From positions 62,001-126,000 of the forward strand of contig JBJHCW010000005.1 of the NCBI GenBank assembly GCA_050486205.1: DNA of 64,000 nt, written 5' to 3'. Positions 43,435 to 52,437 of the stretch are shown here, piece by piece. This DNA is from PWQG01 sp050486205 (GTDB lineage Bacteria > Pseudomonadota > Gammaproteobacteria > Pseudomonadales > Pseudohongiellaceae). Numbering within the stretch: position 1 is the stretch's first letter; every line of letters begins with the position of its first letter. The notes under the pieces are model-generated. The model worked only from the letters and a program-made list of their open reading frames with translations, was not told the origin of the DNA and did no database searches. A program made the translations under genes and the position numbers.

Positions 43435-43548
43435 GGTCTGTGGGGCGGGCCGAGCGGTCGGGACACGCTTGAACCCGTCCATGGGGCGCTCGGCGTGCGG
43501 CATCCATGCCGCCCGACGGTCCCGACCGCTCGGCCCGCCCCACAGACC
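43435..43548. repeat. Hairpin repeat copy A, 30-base perfect arms
   Basis: A perfect 30-base inverted repeat (43435-43464 with 43519-43548) encloses a 54-base loop. The loop holds a core containing ACACGCTTGAACCCGTCC, CATGGGGCGCTC and CATCCATG. Imperfect pairing extends about 20 bases further outward on both sides. Copy B at 43693-43804 carries the same core in reverse orientation, but different arm sequence. No coding gene, T run or transposase is present. Confidence 0.85.
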
Positions 43549-43692
43549 TGACGGTGTGCCACATTCCGGAAATGGAATGTTCGGGGCGCCAGGAACTGTG
43601 ATGGTGGGAGTGTCCGGCACCGTGCAAAGCTGGACATCGTTGATGCTTGCTTCGAAGTTCGGGGCAGTTGGAACCTGCTCCGAGGTCAGGGG

Positions 43693-43804
43693 TGGCAGGT
43701 GGGGACTTCAGGGTCCGGGACCTTCAGTCGCCATGGATGTCGACTGCAGAGCGCCCCATGGACGGGCTTGAGCGTGTCCCGCGCCCTGAAGTCCCCACCT
43801 GCCA
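43693..43804. repeat. Hairpin repeat copy B, 21-base perfect arms
   Basis: Perfect 21-base arms (43693-43713 with 43784-43804) enclose about 70 bases. The loop has CCATGGATGTCGACTG, GAGCGCCCCATGGACGGG and CTTGAGCGTGTCCCG; about 45 bases match the reverse complement of copy A with a few changes. The arms share only GGGAC with copy A. Confidence 0.85.
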
Positions 43805-43806
43805 GA

Positions 43807-43849
43807 CCGAACTACGAAGCACTAACAACTGACCCGAACTACGAAGCAC
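43807..43849 (+). repeat. 16-base direct repeat before tgt
   Basis: CCGAACTACGAAGCAC occurs at 43807-43822 and again at 43834-43849, 27 bases apart. A related TGCTTCGAAGTTCGG in reverse sense lies near 43648, so the repeat may be the outer edge of hairpin copy B. The second copy ends 12 bases before tgt. Confidence 0.75.
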
Positions 43850-43861
43850 AGGAACAAAGAT

Positions 43862-44977
43862 ATGCAGTTTGAACTGAAGAACACCGACGGAGCCGCCCGG
43901 CGCGGCACCCTGACCTTCGATCGCGGCGAAGTACAAACCCCCGCCTTCATGCCCGTGGGCACCTATGGCACGGTCAAGGGCATGACACCGGCGCAGGTGC
44001 GTGAGACCGGTGCGGACATTCTGTTGGGCAACACCTTCCATCTGATGCTGCGTCCGGGCACCGAGGTAATTCGTCGGCACGGGGATCTGCATGATTTCAT
44101 GGGCTGGCAGCGGCCGATTCTGACGGACTCTGGCGGCTTCCAGGTCTTCAGTCTGGGTGAGATGCGCAAGATTACCGAGGAGGGTGTAAGTTTCCGCTCA
44201 CCGGTGGATGGCGCAAAAGTGTTTCTCGGGCCGGAGGAAGCGATAAAGGTTCAGCATGAGCTGGGTTCGGACATCATCATGATTTTTGATGAATGCACAC
44301 CTTACCCGGTCAGTGAACAGGAAGCTGAGTCCTCCATGCAGCTTTCCCTTCGCTGGGCGCAGCGCAGCCGTGATGCTCACGGGGAGCACCCCTCGGCGCT
44401 TTTTGGCATAGTGCAGGGCGGCATGTACACGACTCTGCGTGAGCAATCCCTGGATGCGCTGGTGCAGATGGGCTTTGATGGTTATGCCATCGGTGGATTG
44501 TCTGTGGGGGAACCCAAGGAAGACATGCTTCGTATACTGGAATTCACGGCGCCGTGCATGCCGGAGGATCGGCCGCGTTACCTGATGGGTGTGGGCACAC
44601 CGGGGGATATTATCGAGGCGGTGCGTCAGGGCATCGACATGTTCGACTGCGTGATGCCCACGCGTAATGCGCGTAATGCCTATCTGTTTACCAGCGAGGG
44701 TATGGTAAAATTACGAAACGCCCGCTACCGCGATGATACCGGACCGCTGGACCCGGCATGCGACTGCTATACCTGTCGTAATTTCAGTCGTGCCTATCTG
44801 CATCATCTGGACAAGTGTCGGGAAATTCTTGGTGCCCAGCTCAACACCATCCATAACCTGTACTTTTACCAGACACTGATGGCCGGTTTGCGTCAGGCCA
44901 TCGAACAGGGTAGATTTACCGCCTTTGCGGAGGCGTTCTACGCCCGGCAGCGCAAGACCGGCTCTCATGCCGAGTGA
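43862..44977 (+). CDS. tgt: tRNA-guanine transglycosylase
   Basis: Exchanges guanine-34 for preQ1 in tRNAs with GUN anticodons during queuosine synthesis (371 aa; E. coli 375). The barrel motif DSGGFQVFSLG is intact. The nucleophile Asp is in FDCVMPTRNAR, and zinc ligands are in CDCYTCRNFSRAYLHH. The ATG gives the standard MQFEL start. The yajC-secD-secF genes follow as in many gammaproteobacteria. queA is not in the window; it often sits just upstream, where the repeat region now lies. Confidence 0.97.
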   Translation: MQFELKNTDGAARRGTLTFDRGEVQTPAFMPVGTYGTVKGMTPAQVRETGADILLGNTFHLMLRPGTEVIRRHGDLHDFMGWQRPILTDSGGFQVFSLGEMRKITEEGVSFRSPVDGAKVFLGPEEAIKVQHELGSDIIMIFDECTPYPVSEQEAESSMQLSLRWAQRSRDAHGEHPSALFGIVQGGMYTTLREQSLDALVQMGFDGYAIGGLSVGEPKEDMLRILEFTAPCMPEDRPRYLMGVGTPGDIIEAVRQGIDMFDCVMPTRNARNAYLFTSEGMVKLRNARYRDDTGPLDPACDCYTCRNFSRAYLHHLDKCREILGAQLNTIHNLYFYQTLMAGLRQAIEQGRFTAFAEAFYARQRKTGSHAE

Positions 44978-45017
44978 ACAAGGCTGGTCCTGAAGCGGTC
45001 TTTAACTGACCAATGAC

Positions 45018-45048
45018 TTGAATTCAGGATTCGTGCCCTGACTATACT
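45018..45048 (+). promoter_or_regulatory. Candidate promoter upstream of yajC
   Basis: TTGAAT (45018-45023) and a good -10 TATACT (45043-45048) are 19 bases apart in the 115-base gap between tgt and yajC. The -35 and spacing are imperfect. It suggests that yajC-secD-secF can be transcribed independently of tgt. Confidence 0.45.
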
Positions 45049-45092
45049 TTGAACCATAAGAACCTTGAACCAACAGACAGAAGAGACTGACC

Positions 45093-45425
45093 ATGGAATT
45101 CCTCATCAATACCGCTCATGCCCAGGAAGCGGGCGCCCAGGGCCCCGGCGCAATGTTCAACCTGCTGTTCATCGGCGGCATGTTCCTGCTGTTCTACCTC
45201 ATTCTCTGGCGTCCGCAGGCCAAGCGTGCCAAAGAGCATCGCGAGCTGGTCACCAGTCTGGCCAAAGGTGATGAGGTGCTGACCAGCGGCGGCATTCTGG
45301 GCAAGATCACCAATGTCACGGACGATTACGTCACGGTGCAGGTGGCTGACAATGTCGAGCTGAACCTGCAGAAATCCTCGGTGGCCGCTGCGCTGCCCAA
45401 GGGCACCATCAAATCCATCGGCTGA
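45093..45425 (+). CDS. yajC: Sec translocon accessory subunit YajC
   Basis: Small membrane protein that associates with SecDF (110 aa; same as E. coli). A single membrane helix (MFLLFYLILWRPQ) is followed by the conserved KRAKEHRELVTSLAKGDEVLTSGGILGKI segment. AGAGAC precedes ATG 45093. secD starts 14 bases after the stop, so they are one operon. Confidence 0.95.
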   Translation: MEFLINTAHAQEAGAQGPGAMFNLLFIGGMFLLFYLILWRPQAKRAKEHRELVTSLAKGDEVLTSGGILGKITNVTDDYVTVQVADNVELNLQKSSVAAALPKGTIKSIG

Positions 45426-45439
45426 GAGTCCCTGCGTCC

Positions 45440-47299
45440 ATGCTGAACAAGTTTCCACTCTGGAAAAGCATACTTGTCATCACTATTGTGCTGGCAGGCC
45501 TGATTTATTCGGTGCCGAACCTGTACCCGGATGATCCGGCGGTACAGATCACACATGAGCGTGAGCCGGTTACCGAAAATACCCTGTCCATGGCCACCGA
45601 TGCGCTGCGCGCCTTTGGCATAGACTTTTTTGGTGACGAACTGGTGGGCAATGGCGCGATGATCCGTTTCAACAACCTGGATGATCAGTTGCGTGGTCAG
45701 ACGGCCATCAACCAGACCCTGGGGGAAGGTTATGTGTCAGCCCTGCATATGGCGCCCACCGTGCCCGGTTTCCTGCAGGCGGTTGGCGCCAGCAAGATGA
45801 ATCTGGGGCTGGACCTCCAGGGTGGTGTGCATTTCCTGATGGAAATTGACATGGAGGCCGCGTTGCAGCGCCGCATGGAGAACACGCTGACCAATATCCG
45901 TCGGGAACTGCGTGATGAGCGAATCCGTTCCCGATCAATGACAGTGACCGAAAACCGGACCATTGAACTTCGCTTTGATGACACAGATTCCCGCGATCAG
46001 GCCCGTACCCTGCTGCGCCGTAGTTTCACCGACCTGGCGGTGCAAAGTCGCCAGACCGGCGGGCAGTATGTTCTCGAGCTGAGCATGACGCCGGAAAACA
46101 TCCAGCAGATGGAGCGTGACACGGTGTCGGCCAACCAGACCACCATCCGTAATCGTGTTGACGCCCTTGGTGTTGCTGAGCCACTGGTGCAGCAGCAGGG
46201 ACCGAACCGTATTGTGGTTGAGCTGCCCGGTGTCCAGGACACTGCGCAGGCCAAGCAGGTACTGCAGCGTATCGCCACGCTTCAGTTCCATCTGGAAGCG
46301 CGACCGGGTGCCTCGCCGGCCAGTTATACCGAATACGAATACAATGGTCAGATCATACGGGTTGACAATGACGTGATCCTGCAGGGTGACCGGGTCACCA
46401 ACGTGCGTTCGGCGCTGGATCAGCATGGTCAGCCACAGGTGGTGATCAATCTGGATGCCCAGGGCGGGCAGCAGTTCAACCGCATCACGCGTGAGAATAT
46501 TGGCCACCCGATGGACATCCTGCTTATTGAGATGCGAACCCGTACCGTTCTTGAGGAAGACGAGGACGGCAATATTGTTGAGCGACAGGAGTCCTATGAG
46601 GATCGCCGTCTGATCAGCCACGCGGTTATCCGTGCAGCGCTGGGCCGCGAATTTGTCATTACAGGACTGACATCCCGTGAAGCCAACGACCTGTCACTGC
46701 TGATTCGCTCCGGCGCGCTTGCTGCGCCAATGTACTTTGTCGAGGAGCGCACAGTGGGCCCCAGCCTGGGTGCCGAAAACATCCGCCAGGGCAGCCTGGC
46801 CGTAGTGCTGGGTTACCTGCTGGTACTGTCCTTCATGCTTTACTATTACCGGGTATTTGGCATTGCGGCCAATATTGCGCTGGTCAGCAACGTCATTCTG
46901 CTGGTGGCCATCATGTCCATCATTGGTGCCACACTCACACTGCCGGGTATTTTTGGCATCGTGTTGACCATTGGTATGGCGGTGGATGCCAACGTGCTCA
47001 TTTTCACGCGTATACGCGAGGAAATTGTTGCCGGCCTGTCGCCGCAGAACGCAATTGCGTCGGGTTTTGATCGTGCTTTCTCCACCATTGTGGATGCCAA
47101 CCTGACCACATTCCTGGTGGCCATGGTGCTGTTCACCGTTGGCACTGGTCCGGTCCAGGGTTTTGCCGTGACACTGATGGTGGGCATCATGACGTCGATG
47201 TTCTCGGCCATCATGGTGACCCGTGGACTGGTCAATCTCATTTATGGTGGCCGCAAGGTGGACAAACTTTCAATCGGGCCGTATTTCCGCGCGGCATGA
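45440..47299 (+). CDS. secD: Protein translocase subunit SecD
   Basis: RND-family translocon motor using proton flow to finish export (619 aa; E. coli 615). The N-terminal helix is followed by the periplasmic P1 domain, with GLDLQGGVHFLMEI and ELPGVQDT, and six C-terminal helices containing GIVLTIGMAVDANVLIF. Its length is complete with no frame problem. secF begins 26 bases downstream, giving the standard operon order. Confidence 0.97.
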   Translation: MLNKFPLWKSILVITIVLAGLIYSVPNLYPDDPAVQITHEREPVTENTLSMATDALRAFGIDFFGDELVGNGAMIRFNNLDDQLRGQTAINQTLGEGYVSALHMAPTVPGFLQAVGASKMNLGLDLQGGVHFLMEIDMEAALQRRMENTLTNIRRELRDERIRSRSMTVTENRTIELRFDDTDSRDQARTLLRRSFTDLAVQSRQTGGQYVLELSMTPENIQQMERDTVSANQTTIRNRVDALGVAEPLVQQQGPNRIVVELPGVQDTAQAKQVLQRIATLQFHLEARPGASPASYTEYEYNGQIIRVDNDVILQGDRVTNVRSALDQHGQPQVVINLDAQGGQQFNRITRENIGHPMDILLIEMRTRTVLEEDEDGNIVERQESYEDRRLISHAVIRAALGREFVITGLTSREANDLSLLIRSGALAAPMYFVEERTVGPSLGAENIRQGSLAVVLGYLLVLSFMLYYYRVFGIAANIALVSNVILLVAIMSIIGATLTLPGIFGIVLTIGMAVDANVLIFTRIREEIVAGLSPQNAIASGFDRAFSTIVDANLTTFLVAMVLFTVGTGPVQGFAVTLMVGIMTSMFSAIMVTRGLVNLIYGGRKVDKLSIGPYFRAA

Positions 47300-47325
47300 A
47301 AAATCTGATTCGGGACTGATACTGT

Positions 47326-48294
47326 ATGGCAATTCTCAAGAGTGACATCGACTTCATGAGCCCGCGCAAGCGACGGCTTACCGCGACTGTCTCTGCGGTG
47401 CTGTTGATTGTTGCTGTGCTGTCGCTGGCCATCAACCGCCTGGAGCTGGGGCTTGACTTCAGTGCCGGCACACTGATTGAGGTTGGTTATCCGGAGGTGG
47501 TCAATCCGGCGGACGTTCGTCAACAACTGGTCGCCGCCGGTTATCCGGAAGTGGTGGTGGTGCGCTTTGGCTCGGATCGCGACTTGCTGGTGCGCCTGCC
47601 CGCCGCGGAAGAAGAGGATGAACAGGCGGCCAGTGCGGCGGTAAATCTGGGCGACGACATTCTGCAGGTCCTGCGCGAGGCCGGTGGTGCGGGTGTGGAG
47701 CTGCGTCGCTCCGAATATGTGGGTCCGAAGATTGGTGCGGAACTGGCGGAGCGCGGTGGTCTGGCGCTGCTGGTGGCGTTGGGCATTGTGATGCTTTACG
47801 TGGGTGCGCGCTTTCAGTACAAGTTTGCCATTGGTGCGGTTTTTGCCCTGATGCATGACGTGCTGATTGTGATTGGTATTGTTTCCCTGTTTCGCCTGAC
47901 CTTTGATCTGACGGTGCTGGCGGCCATGCTGGCGGTCATTGGTTATTCGCTCAACGACACTATTGTGGTGTTCGACCGTGCGCGGGAAAACTTCCGTACC
48001 ATGCGCACCGGGGACGCGGAAGTCATACTGAACACGACGCTGAACCAGGTGCTGAGTCGTACCGTGGTGACATCGTTCACCACCTTGCTGGCGCTGTTCT
48101 CCATGTTGGTCATGGGCGGCGAAGCCATCAAGGGTTTTGCCATCGCACTGATTGTAGGTGTCACCGTTGGTACCTACACCTCTCTGCACATCAGCTGTAA
48201 TTTCCTGATGTACCTGAAGATTTCCAAAGAGGATCTGATGGTGCCGGTAAAGGAAGGTGCTGAGGACTCCAACTCGGTACCATGGCAGGGTTGA
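47326..48294 (+). CDS. secF: Protein translocase subunit SecF
   Basis: Partner of SecD in proton-driven protein export (322 aa; E. coli 323). The first helix is followed by the LELGLDFSAGTLIEV and VGPKIGAELAERGG segments, and the C-terminal helices carry YSLNDTIVVFDRARENFR. The ATG starts 26 bases after secD. The gene ends three bases before the convergent panP stop, so no separate terminator is visible. Confidence 0.97.
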   Translation: MAILKSDIDFMSPRKRRLTATVSAVLLIVAVLSLAINRLELGLDFSAGTLIEVGYPEVVNPADVRQQLVAAGYPEVVVVRFGSDRDLLVRLPAAEEEDEQAASAAVNLGDDILQVLREAGGAGVELRRSEYVGPKIGAELAERGGLALLVALGIVMLYVGARFQYKFAIGAVFALMHDVLIVIGIVSLFRLTFDLTVLAAMLAVIGYSLNDTIVVFDRARENFRTMRTGDAEVILNTTLNQVLSRTVVTSFTTLLALFSMLVMGGEAIKGFAIALIVGVTVGTYTSLHISCNFLMYLKISKEDLMVPVKEGAEDSNSVPWQG

Positions 48295-48297
48295 GCA

Positions 48298-49953
48298 TCA
48301 AGCCTGGTTAAAGCCCAGGCCCAGCAGGCGTCGCATCTGCTCAAAGTGCGCCGTGAAGCGCTCATCTGCGGCGATTTCCCGCTGTTCTTCCAGAATGCCC
48401 TCCAGGATTTCCATGGTGCTCAGCGGATTGGCCAGCACCACACGGAACACCACTATCGGTGCCCTTTCGTAACGTTCCGGATTCAACCGCGTGCGCGAGA
48501 CAAATGATTTGCCCATACCGCGCTGGGTTTTCTGCATGTTCTTGATGACGATATTGAGCACGTCATTGACCGATCTGCGTGTGTCGCTGTCTGCCGATTT
48601 CAGGGCCAGACGGATATCGGCTGGCACAAAGCGGTAGGTGAGTATGTTGAGCTCCGGCTCGGTAATCAGTTCAAAATCGGGCTGGCTCTGTATCAGTGCC
48701 GCAAAGGCACGTGTCTTGTCGATACCCTGATCGATCAGCAGTTCGTAACCGCGTCGTCCGATGATATGCAGGCCGGAGTGCACCAGAATGGCCATGCCCG
48801 GACGTGAGCCCTCCACCGAGTGACTGCCAAGATCCTTGGAGCCCTTGCGAATGATGTACTCGGCATGGTGCTCCACGCTGGACAGGGTTTCCGGGCGCCG
48901 GAACACACAGATGCCTGCGCCCATGGGCACATAAAGCTGCTTGTGTGCATCCAGGGTCACCGAGTCGGCCCGTTCGATACCGGCCAGCAACGGGCGGTAA
49001 CGGGTGGAAAACAATGTGGGTCCGCCCCAGGCAGAGTCGACGTGGAAATGTATGCCACGCTCCGCCGCCACGTCGGCCAGGTCGTTCAGTGGGTCGATGT
49101 GTCCGGTTTCCGAGGCGCCGGCCACACCAACTATTGCCATGACCTTGATACCCTGTTTCTGCAGCGCATCACATTTGCGGGCCAGCGCGTCCACCTGCAC
49201 CTTGTTGCGGGCATCCGTCTGTACCGGGATGAGTGAGCGGCGGCCGATTCCCAGAATATCGGCGGCCTTGCGCAAGGAATAATGCCCCCGCTCTGACACC
49301 AGGATGGCCATGCCGCGATATCCATAATGTTGCATACCGGCAAGCAGTCCTTCCTCTGCCAGGCCTGCAAAATCGCCGTCCGGGCGCAGCACATTGTTGC
49401 GCGCCGCCCAGAGTGCGGTCAGATTGGCAATGGTGCCGCCTGAGCAGAAACTGCCGATGGCATGCTCGCGGTCGTGCATCCATTTGTTATAGAACGCGGC
49501 ATCCTGTGCGTAGATCAGGTGATGAATCATCCCGATCACCTGGCGCTCAAGGGGCGTGAACGCCTTGGAGGTTTCCACCTTGACCAGATTCTGGTTCAGC
49601 GCGGTCATGATGCGCGACAGCGGCAGCATGAAATAGGGCAGTGCAGTGGCCATGTGGCCAACAAAACTGGGTGCGGAAATGTGCACCGACTGCGACACCA
49701 GTTTGTCCAGGATGAACTGGATCTGGTCCGATACAAAGGTCGGTTCCTCAGGAATGAGTGGGTTGGAGAAATCTTTCTCGATATCTGCCAGATCGCGTTC
49801 GGAGGCGACAATATGTTCTTGCAGAAAACCTGCAAGATTCTGGGAAATGGACTGGTCTATCTTGCCCAGTGTGGAATCGGGTGCTTCCGGTACCGTAAAG
49901 ATGCGGTACAGGCTTTCCAGGCTGGCTTCCGCCGGTTTTTTCACATCACTCAT
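48298..49953 (-). CDS. panP: PLP-dependent aspartate decarboxylase, PanP type
   Basis: Glutamate-decarboxylase-like enzyme (551 aa) of the TIGR03799 PanP class, which makes beta-alanine for pantothenate from aspartate in bacteria lacking PanD. The PLP-lysine segment is TLDAHKQLYVPMG and the substrate-side HVDSAWGG and SGGTIANLTALW motifs are intact. Neighbouring genes do not belong to pantothenate synthesis. A tyrosine or diaminobutyrate decarboxylase is the alternative, but the length and N-terminal region match PanP better. It ends three bases before the convergent secF stop. Confidence 0.78.
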   Translation of the reverse strand: MSDVKKPAEASLESLYRIFTVPEAPDSTLGKIDQSISQNLAGFLQEHIVASERDLADIEKDFSNPLIPEEPTFVSDQIQFILDKLVSQSVHISAPSFVGHMATALPYFMLPLSRIMTALNQNLVKVETSKAFTPLERQVIGMIHHLIYAQDAAFYNKWMHDREHAIGSFCSGGTIANLTALWAARNNVLRPDGDFAGLAEEGLLAGMQHYGYRGMAILVSERGHYSLRKAADILGIGRRSLIPVQTDARNKVQVDALARKCDALQKQGIKVMAIVGVAGASETGHIDPLNDLADVAAERGIHFHVDSAWGGPTLFSTRYRPLLAGIERADSVTLDAHKQLYVPMGAGICVFRRPETLSSVEHHAEYIIRKGSKDLGSHSVEGSRPGMAILVHSGLHIIGRRGYELLIDQGIDKTRAFAALIQSQPDFELITEPELNILTYRFVPADIRLALKSADSDTRRSVNDVLNIVIKNMQKTQRGMGKSFVSRTRLNPERYERAPIVVFRVVLANPLSTMEILEGILEEQREIAADERFTAHFEQMRRLLGLGFNQA

Positions 49954-50115
49954 TTGGACTCGCCGATTTCCCCCTACAAGAGGGCAGGCAGTATAGATGA
50001 TATGAGTCGCCCGGGGAAAGTGTCACGCTTTTGCCGCTATTGACAGTTACAGTGGTGCCGGGCAAGATCAGCACAACGTTCAATGCCTGCAGTTACCCCA
50101 AGAGCCAGCCTGAAC

Positions 50116-52377
50116 ATGCAAAAGAAGAATACGTTTGCCCTCACCTTTTACCTTTTTCTTACCCTGTTGATCGCGACACCTGCGGTGCATGCCGATGAGC
50201 TGTTCCCGCGCCCACCTGAGCTTGAGCCGGCGGTGCAATTCTGGATCATGGTGTATACGCAGGCTGATACTGCTGCCGGATTCCTGCACGACGCCATGAA
50301 CCTGGGAGTGGTCTATCGCAAGGTGGACTTTGACCGCCAGGAGATCGAGCAGTTCCGAACCCGAATCCAGGAAGACCTGAAGGTGCTGGCCACTGGCAAG
50401 CGCACGGGCTTGACCGGTCACCAGCAGGCTGTGCTGGAAGCGTGGCCTGCCGATGTCACCAATGAGCAGTTGGCGGCAGCGGTCAACACGGTGCGATTCC
50501 AGCGAGGGCAATCCGATCGTTTTGTCGAAGGACTGGTCCGATCGGGGGCCTATCGGGACCATATCGAGCGTGTTACCCGGGAGCGCGGACTGCCGGTAGA
50601 GCTGGGTGTGCTGCCGCATGTGGAATCCTCTTTTCATCCCGGTGCCTACTCTCACGCCAACGCCGCAGGCATGTGGCAGTTCATCCGGGCCACCGGGCAG
50701 CGTTTCATGCGTGTGGACAATATTGTTGACGAGCGCATGGACCCCTATACGGCAACCTACGCGGCCATGAGCCTGCTGGAAGCCAATTACAACGCGCTGG
50801 GCACCTGGCCACTGGCGCTCACTGCCTACAACCACGGTGCCGCCGGCATGGCCCGCGCAGTGCGCGAGACCGGCAGCGATCGGATTGAAGACATCATCGC
50901 CAACTATCGCGGGCGGGCCTTTGGTTTTGCGGGCCGCAATTTCTACCCTCAGTTTCTGGCCGTGATCGAACTTGAGAAACGGGCACAGGCACTGTTTGGT
51001 GTGCTGCAGCTTGATCCGGCGCCCGATTACGACGAATTTGAGCTGAACGCCTATATCGAGGCGCGAACCCTGGCTGATGCCTTGGGTGTGAGTCTGCAAC
51101 AATTGCGATTCGACAACCCGGCGCTGCGCCCGATTGTCTGGGAGGGTGGTAAACGTATTCCCAAGGGCTTTACGGTCAAGATCCAGCGTAAATCCATCGA
51201 TGCACCGCTGCAGCAACTGGTGGCAGCTGTGCCGGCCAGGCAGCAATTTGCCTATCAGACCCCCGACGTGTCCTACGTGGTTCAGCGCGGCGACAGTCTG
51301 TCGGTGATCGCCCGCCGTTTTAATACCTCAGTGTCTCAGTTGGCTTCGCTGAATCAGCTGACCGATCGCCACACCATTCGTGTGGGTCAGGAGCTGCTGT
51401 TGCCGCACGATACCAATAGGGTGACGCAGACCCTGGTGGCTGCAGCGCGGGATATCACACCACGCGATGGCGTCTACACGGTCATGTCGGGTGACACTCT
51501 GTCTGTGATTGCACGCCGTGCCGGTGTGTCGGAGACAGACATCATGCAGCTTAATGGCATCAATAATCCGGACCGGTTGTTCCCGGGGCAGGAGCTCCAG
51601 TTACCGGTAGGGGATGAGCCAATGCTGGCGAGCGTGCCATCGGCGCCGCCTGCGCCGGCAACGGTTCCAGCTGCACCAACGGCATCCGGGTCTTCAACAG
51701 CGTCATCAGTCCCTGGCGCTTCAGCCATGGTGGGGCCGCCGGCACCGGCTGGACTGGTTCAGACTGCGGCCAGCGAGCCGCCGGTTGTTGCAGTGACCCG
51801 CGACGAGGAAGAACAGGCAGTGGGTATTGTCAGTGCGCCGGCTCCGGGCAGTGTCAGCGATATTTCAGCCCAGGCGCTGGCGCAGGAGACCCTGCCGCCG
51901 GTACGTGAACTGGTGGCCTTTGCCACGGAGATGATGGCAGCGGACCCTTCTGATTACAGCGTGGCCTCGGACAACACCATTGAGATACATGCTTCCGAAA
52001 CACTGGGGCACTATGCTGACTGGCTCGGGCTGCGGGCTCAGACCCTGCGCAACATCAACAACCTGTCGGGTAATCAGCACCTCATTGTTGGCAATCGACT
52101 GCGGCTGGATTTCAGTGAAGTCAGTGAAGAGGAGTTCGAGCTTCGTCGGCGCCAGTTCCATCTTGCGCAGCAGGAGCAGTTCTTCCGCAACTTCCGCATC
52201 CAGGATCTGGATCGCTACGAAATTGCAGCCAACGACAATATTGCCACTATTGCCCGGCAGCGTTACAGCGTGCCGCTGTGGTTGTTGAGGCAGTACAATC
52301 CGGATCTGGACTTCCGTCAGGTCCGCGTCGGGCAGACTGTGGTGTTCCCGGTGGTGGAGCGGGTGGACGACGCCTGA
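50116..52377 (+). CDS. mltD: Membrane-bound lytic transglycosylase MltD-like with LysM repeats
   Basis: Periplasmic peptidoglycan lytic transglycosylase (753 aa, larger than E. coli MltD at about 450). A signal peptide ends near AVHA-D. The SLT domain has LGVLPHVESSF with catalytic Glu170, then AAGMWQFI. Two clear LysM repeats (YVVQRGDSLSVIARRF and YTVMSGDTLSVIARRAG), a Pro/Ala linker near 505-565, and two weaker C-terminal LysM-like units follow. ATG 50116 opens on the signal; the upstream ATG does not. It is convergent with mltB. Confidence 0.88.
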   Translation: MQKKNTFALTFYLFLTLLIATPAVHADELFPRPPELEPAVQFWIMVYTQADTAAGFLHDAMNLGVVYRKVDFDRQEIEQFRTRIQEDLKVLATGKRTGLTGHQQAVLEAWPADVTNEQLAAAVNTVRFQRGQSDRFVEGLVRSGAYRDHIERVTRERGLPVELGVLPHVESSFHPGAYSHANAAGMWQFIRATGQRFMRVDNIVDERMDPYTATYAAMSLLEANYNALGTWPLALTAYNHGAAGMARAVRETGSDRIEDIIANYRGRAFGFAGRNFYPQFLAVIELEKRAQALFGVLQLDPAPDYDEFELNAYIEARTLADALGVSLQQLRFDNPALRPIVWEGGKRIPKGFTVKIQRKSIDAPLQQLVAAVPARQQFAYQTPDVSYVVQRGDSLSVIARRFNTSVSQLASLNQLTDRHTIRVGQELLLPHDTNRVTQTLVAAARDITPRDGVYTVMSGDTLSVIARRAGVSETDIMQLNGINNPDRLFPGQELQLPVGDEPMLASVPSAPPAPATVPAAPTASGSSTASSVPGASAMVGPPAPAGLVQTAASEPPVVAVTRDEEEQAVGIVSAPAPGSVSDISAQALAQETLPPVRELVAFATEMMAADPSDYSVASDNTIEIHASETLGHYADWLGLRAQTLRNINNLSGNQHLIVGNRLRLDFSEVSEEEFELRRRQFHLAQQEQFFRNFRIQDLDRYEIAANDNIATIARQRYSVPLWLLRQYNPDLDFRQVRVGQTVVFPVVERVDDA

Positions 52378-52437
52378 TCCCTGTGAATCAGGCGCTGGCT
52401 GTGCCACCAGGCCAGTGCCTGGCGGCACGCAGGCAGT

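Noticed and set aside
43435..43804. Possible CRISPR array
   Set aside because: There are only two inverted copies of a long hairpin, no regular spacers and no cas genes.
43418..43832. Several short open frames with similar peptides (for example APHGR) over the hairpin repeats
   Set aside because: They arise from the repeat core being read in different frames, not from genes.
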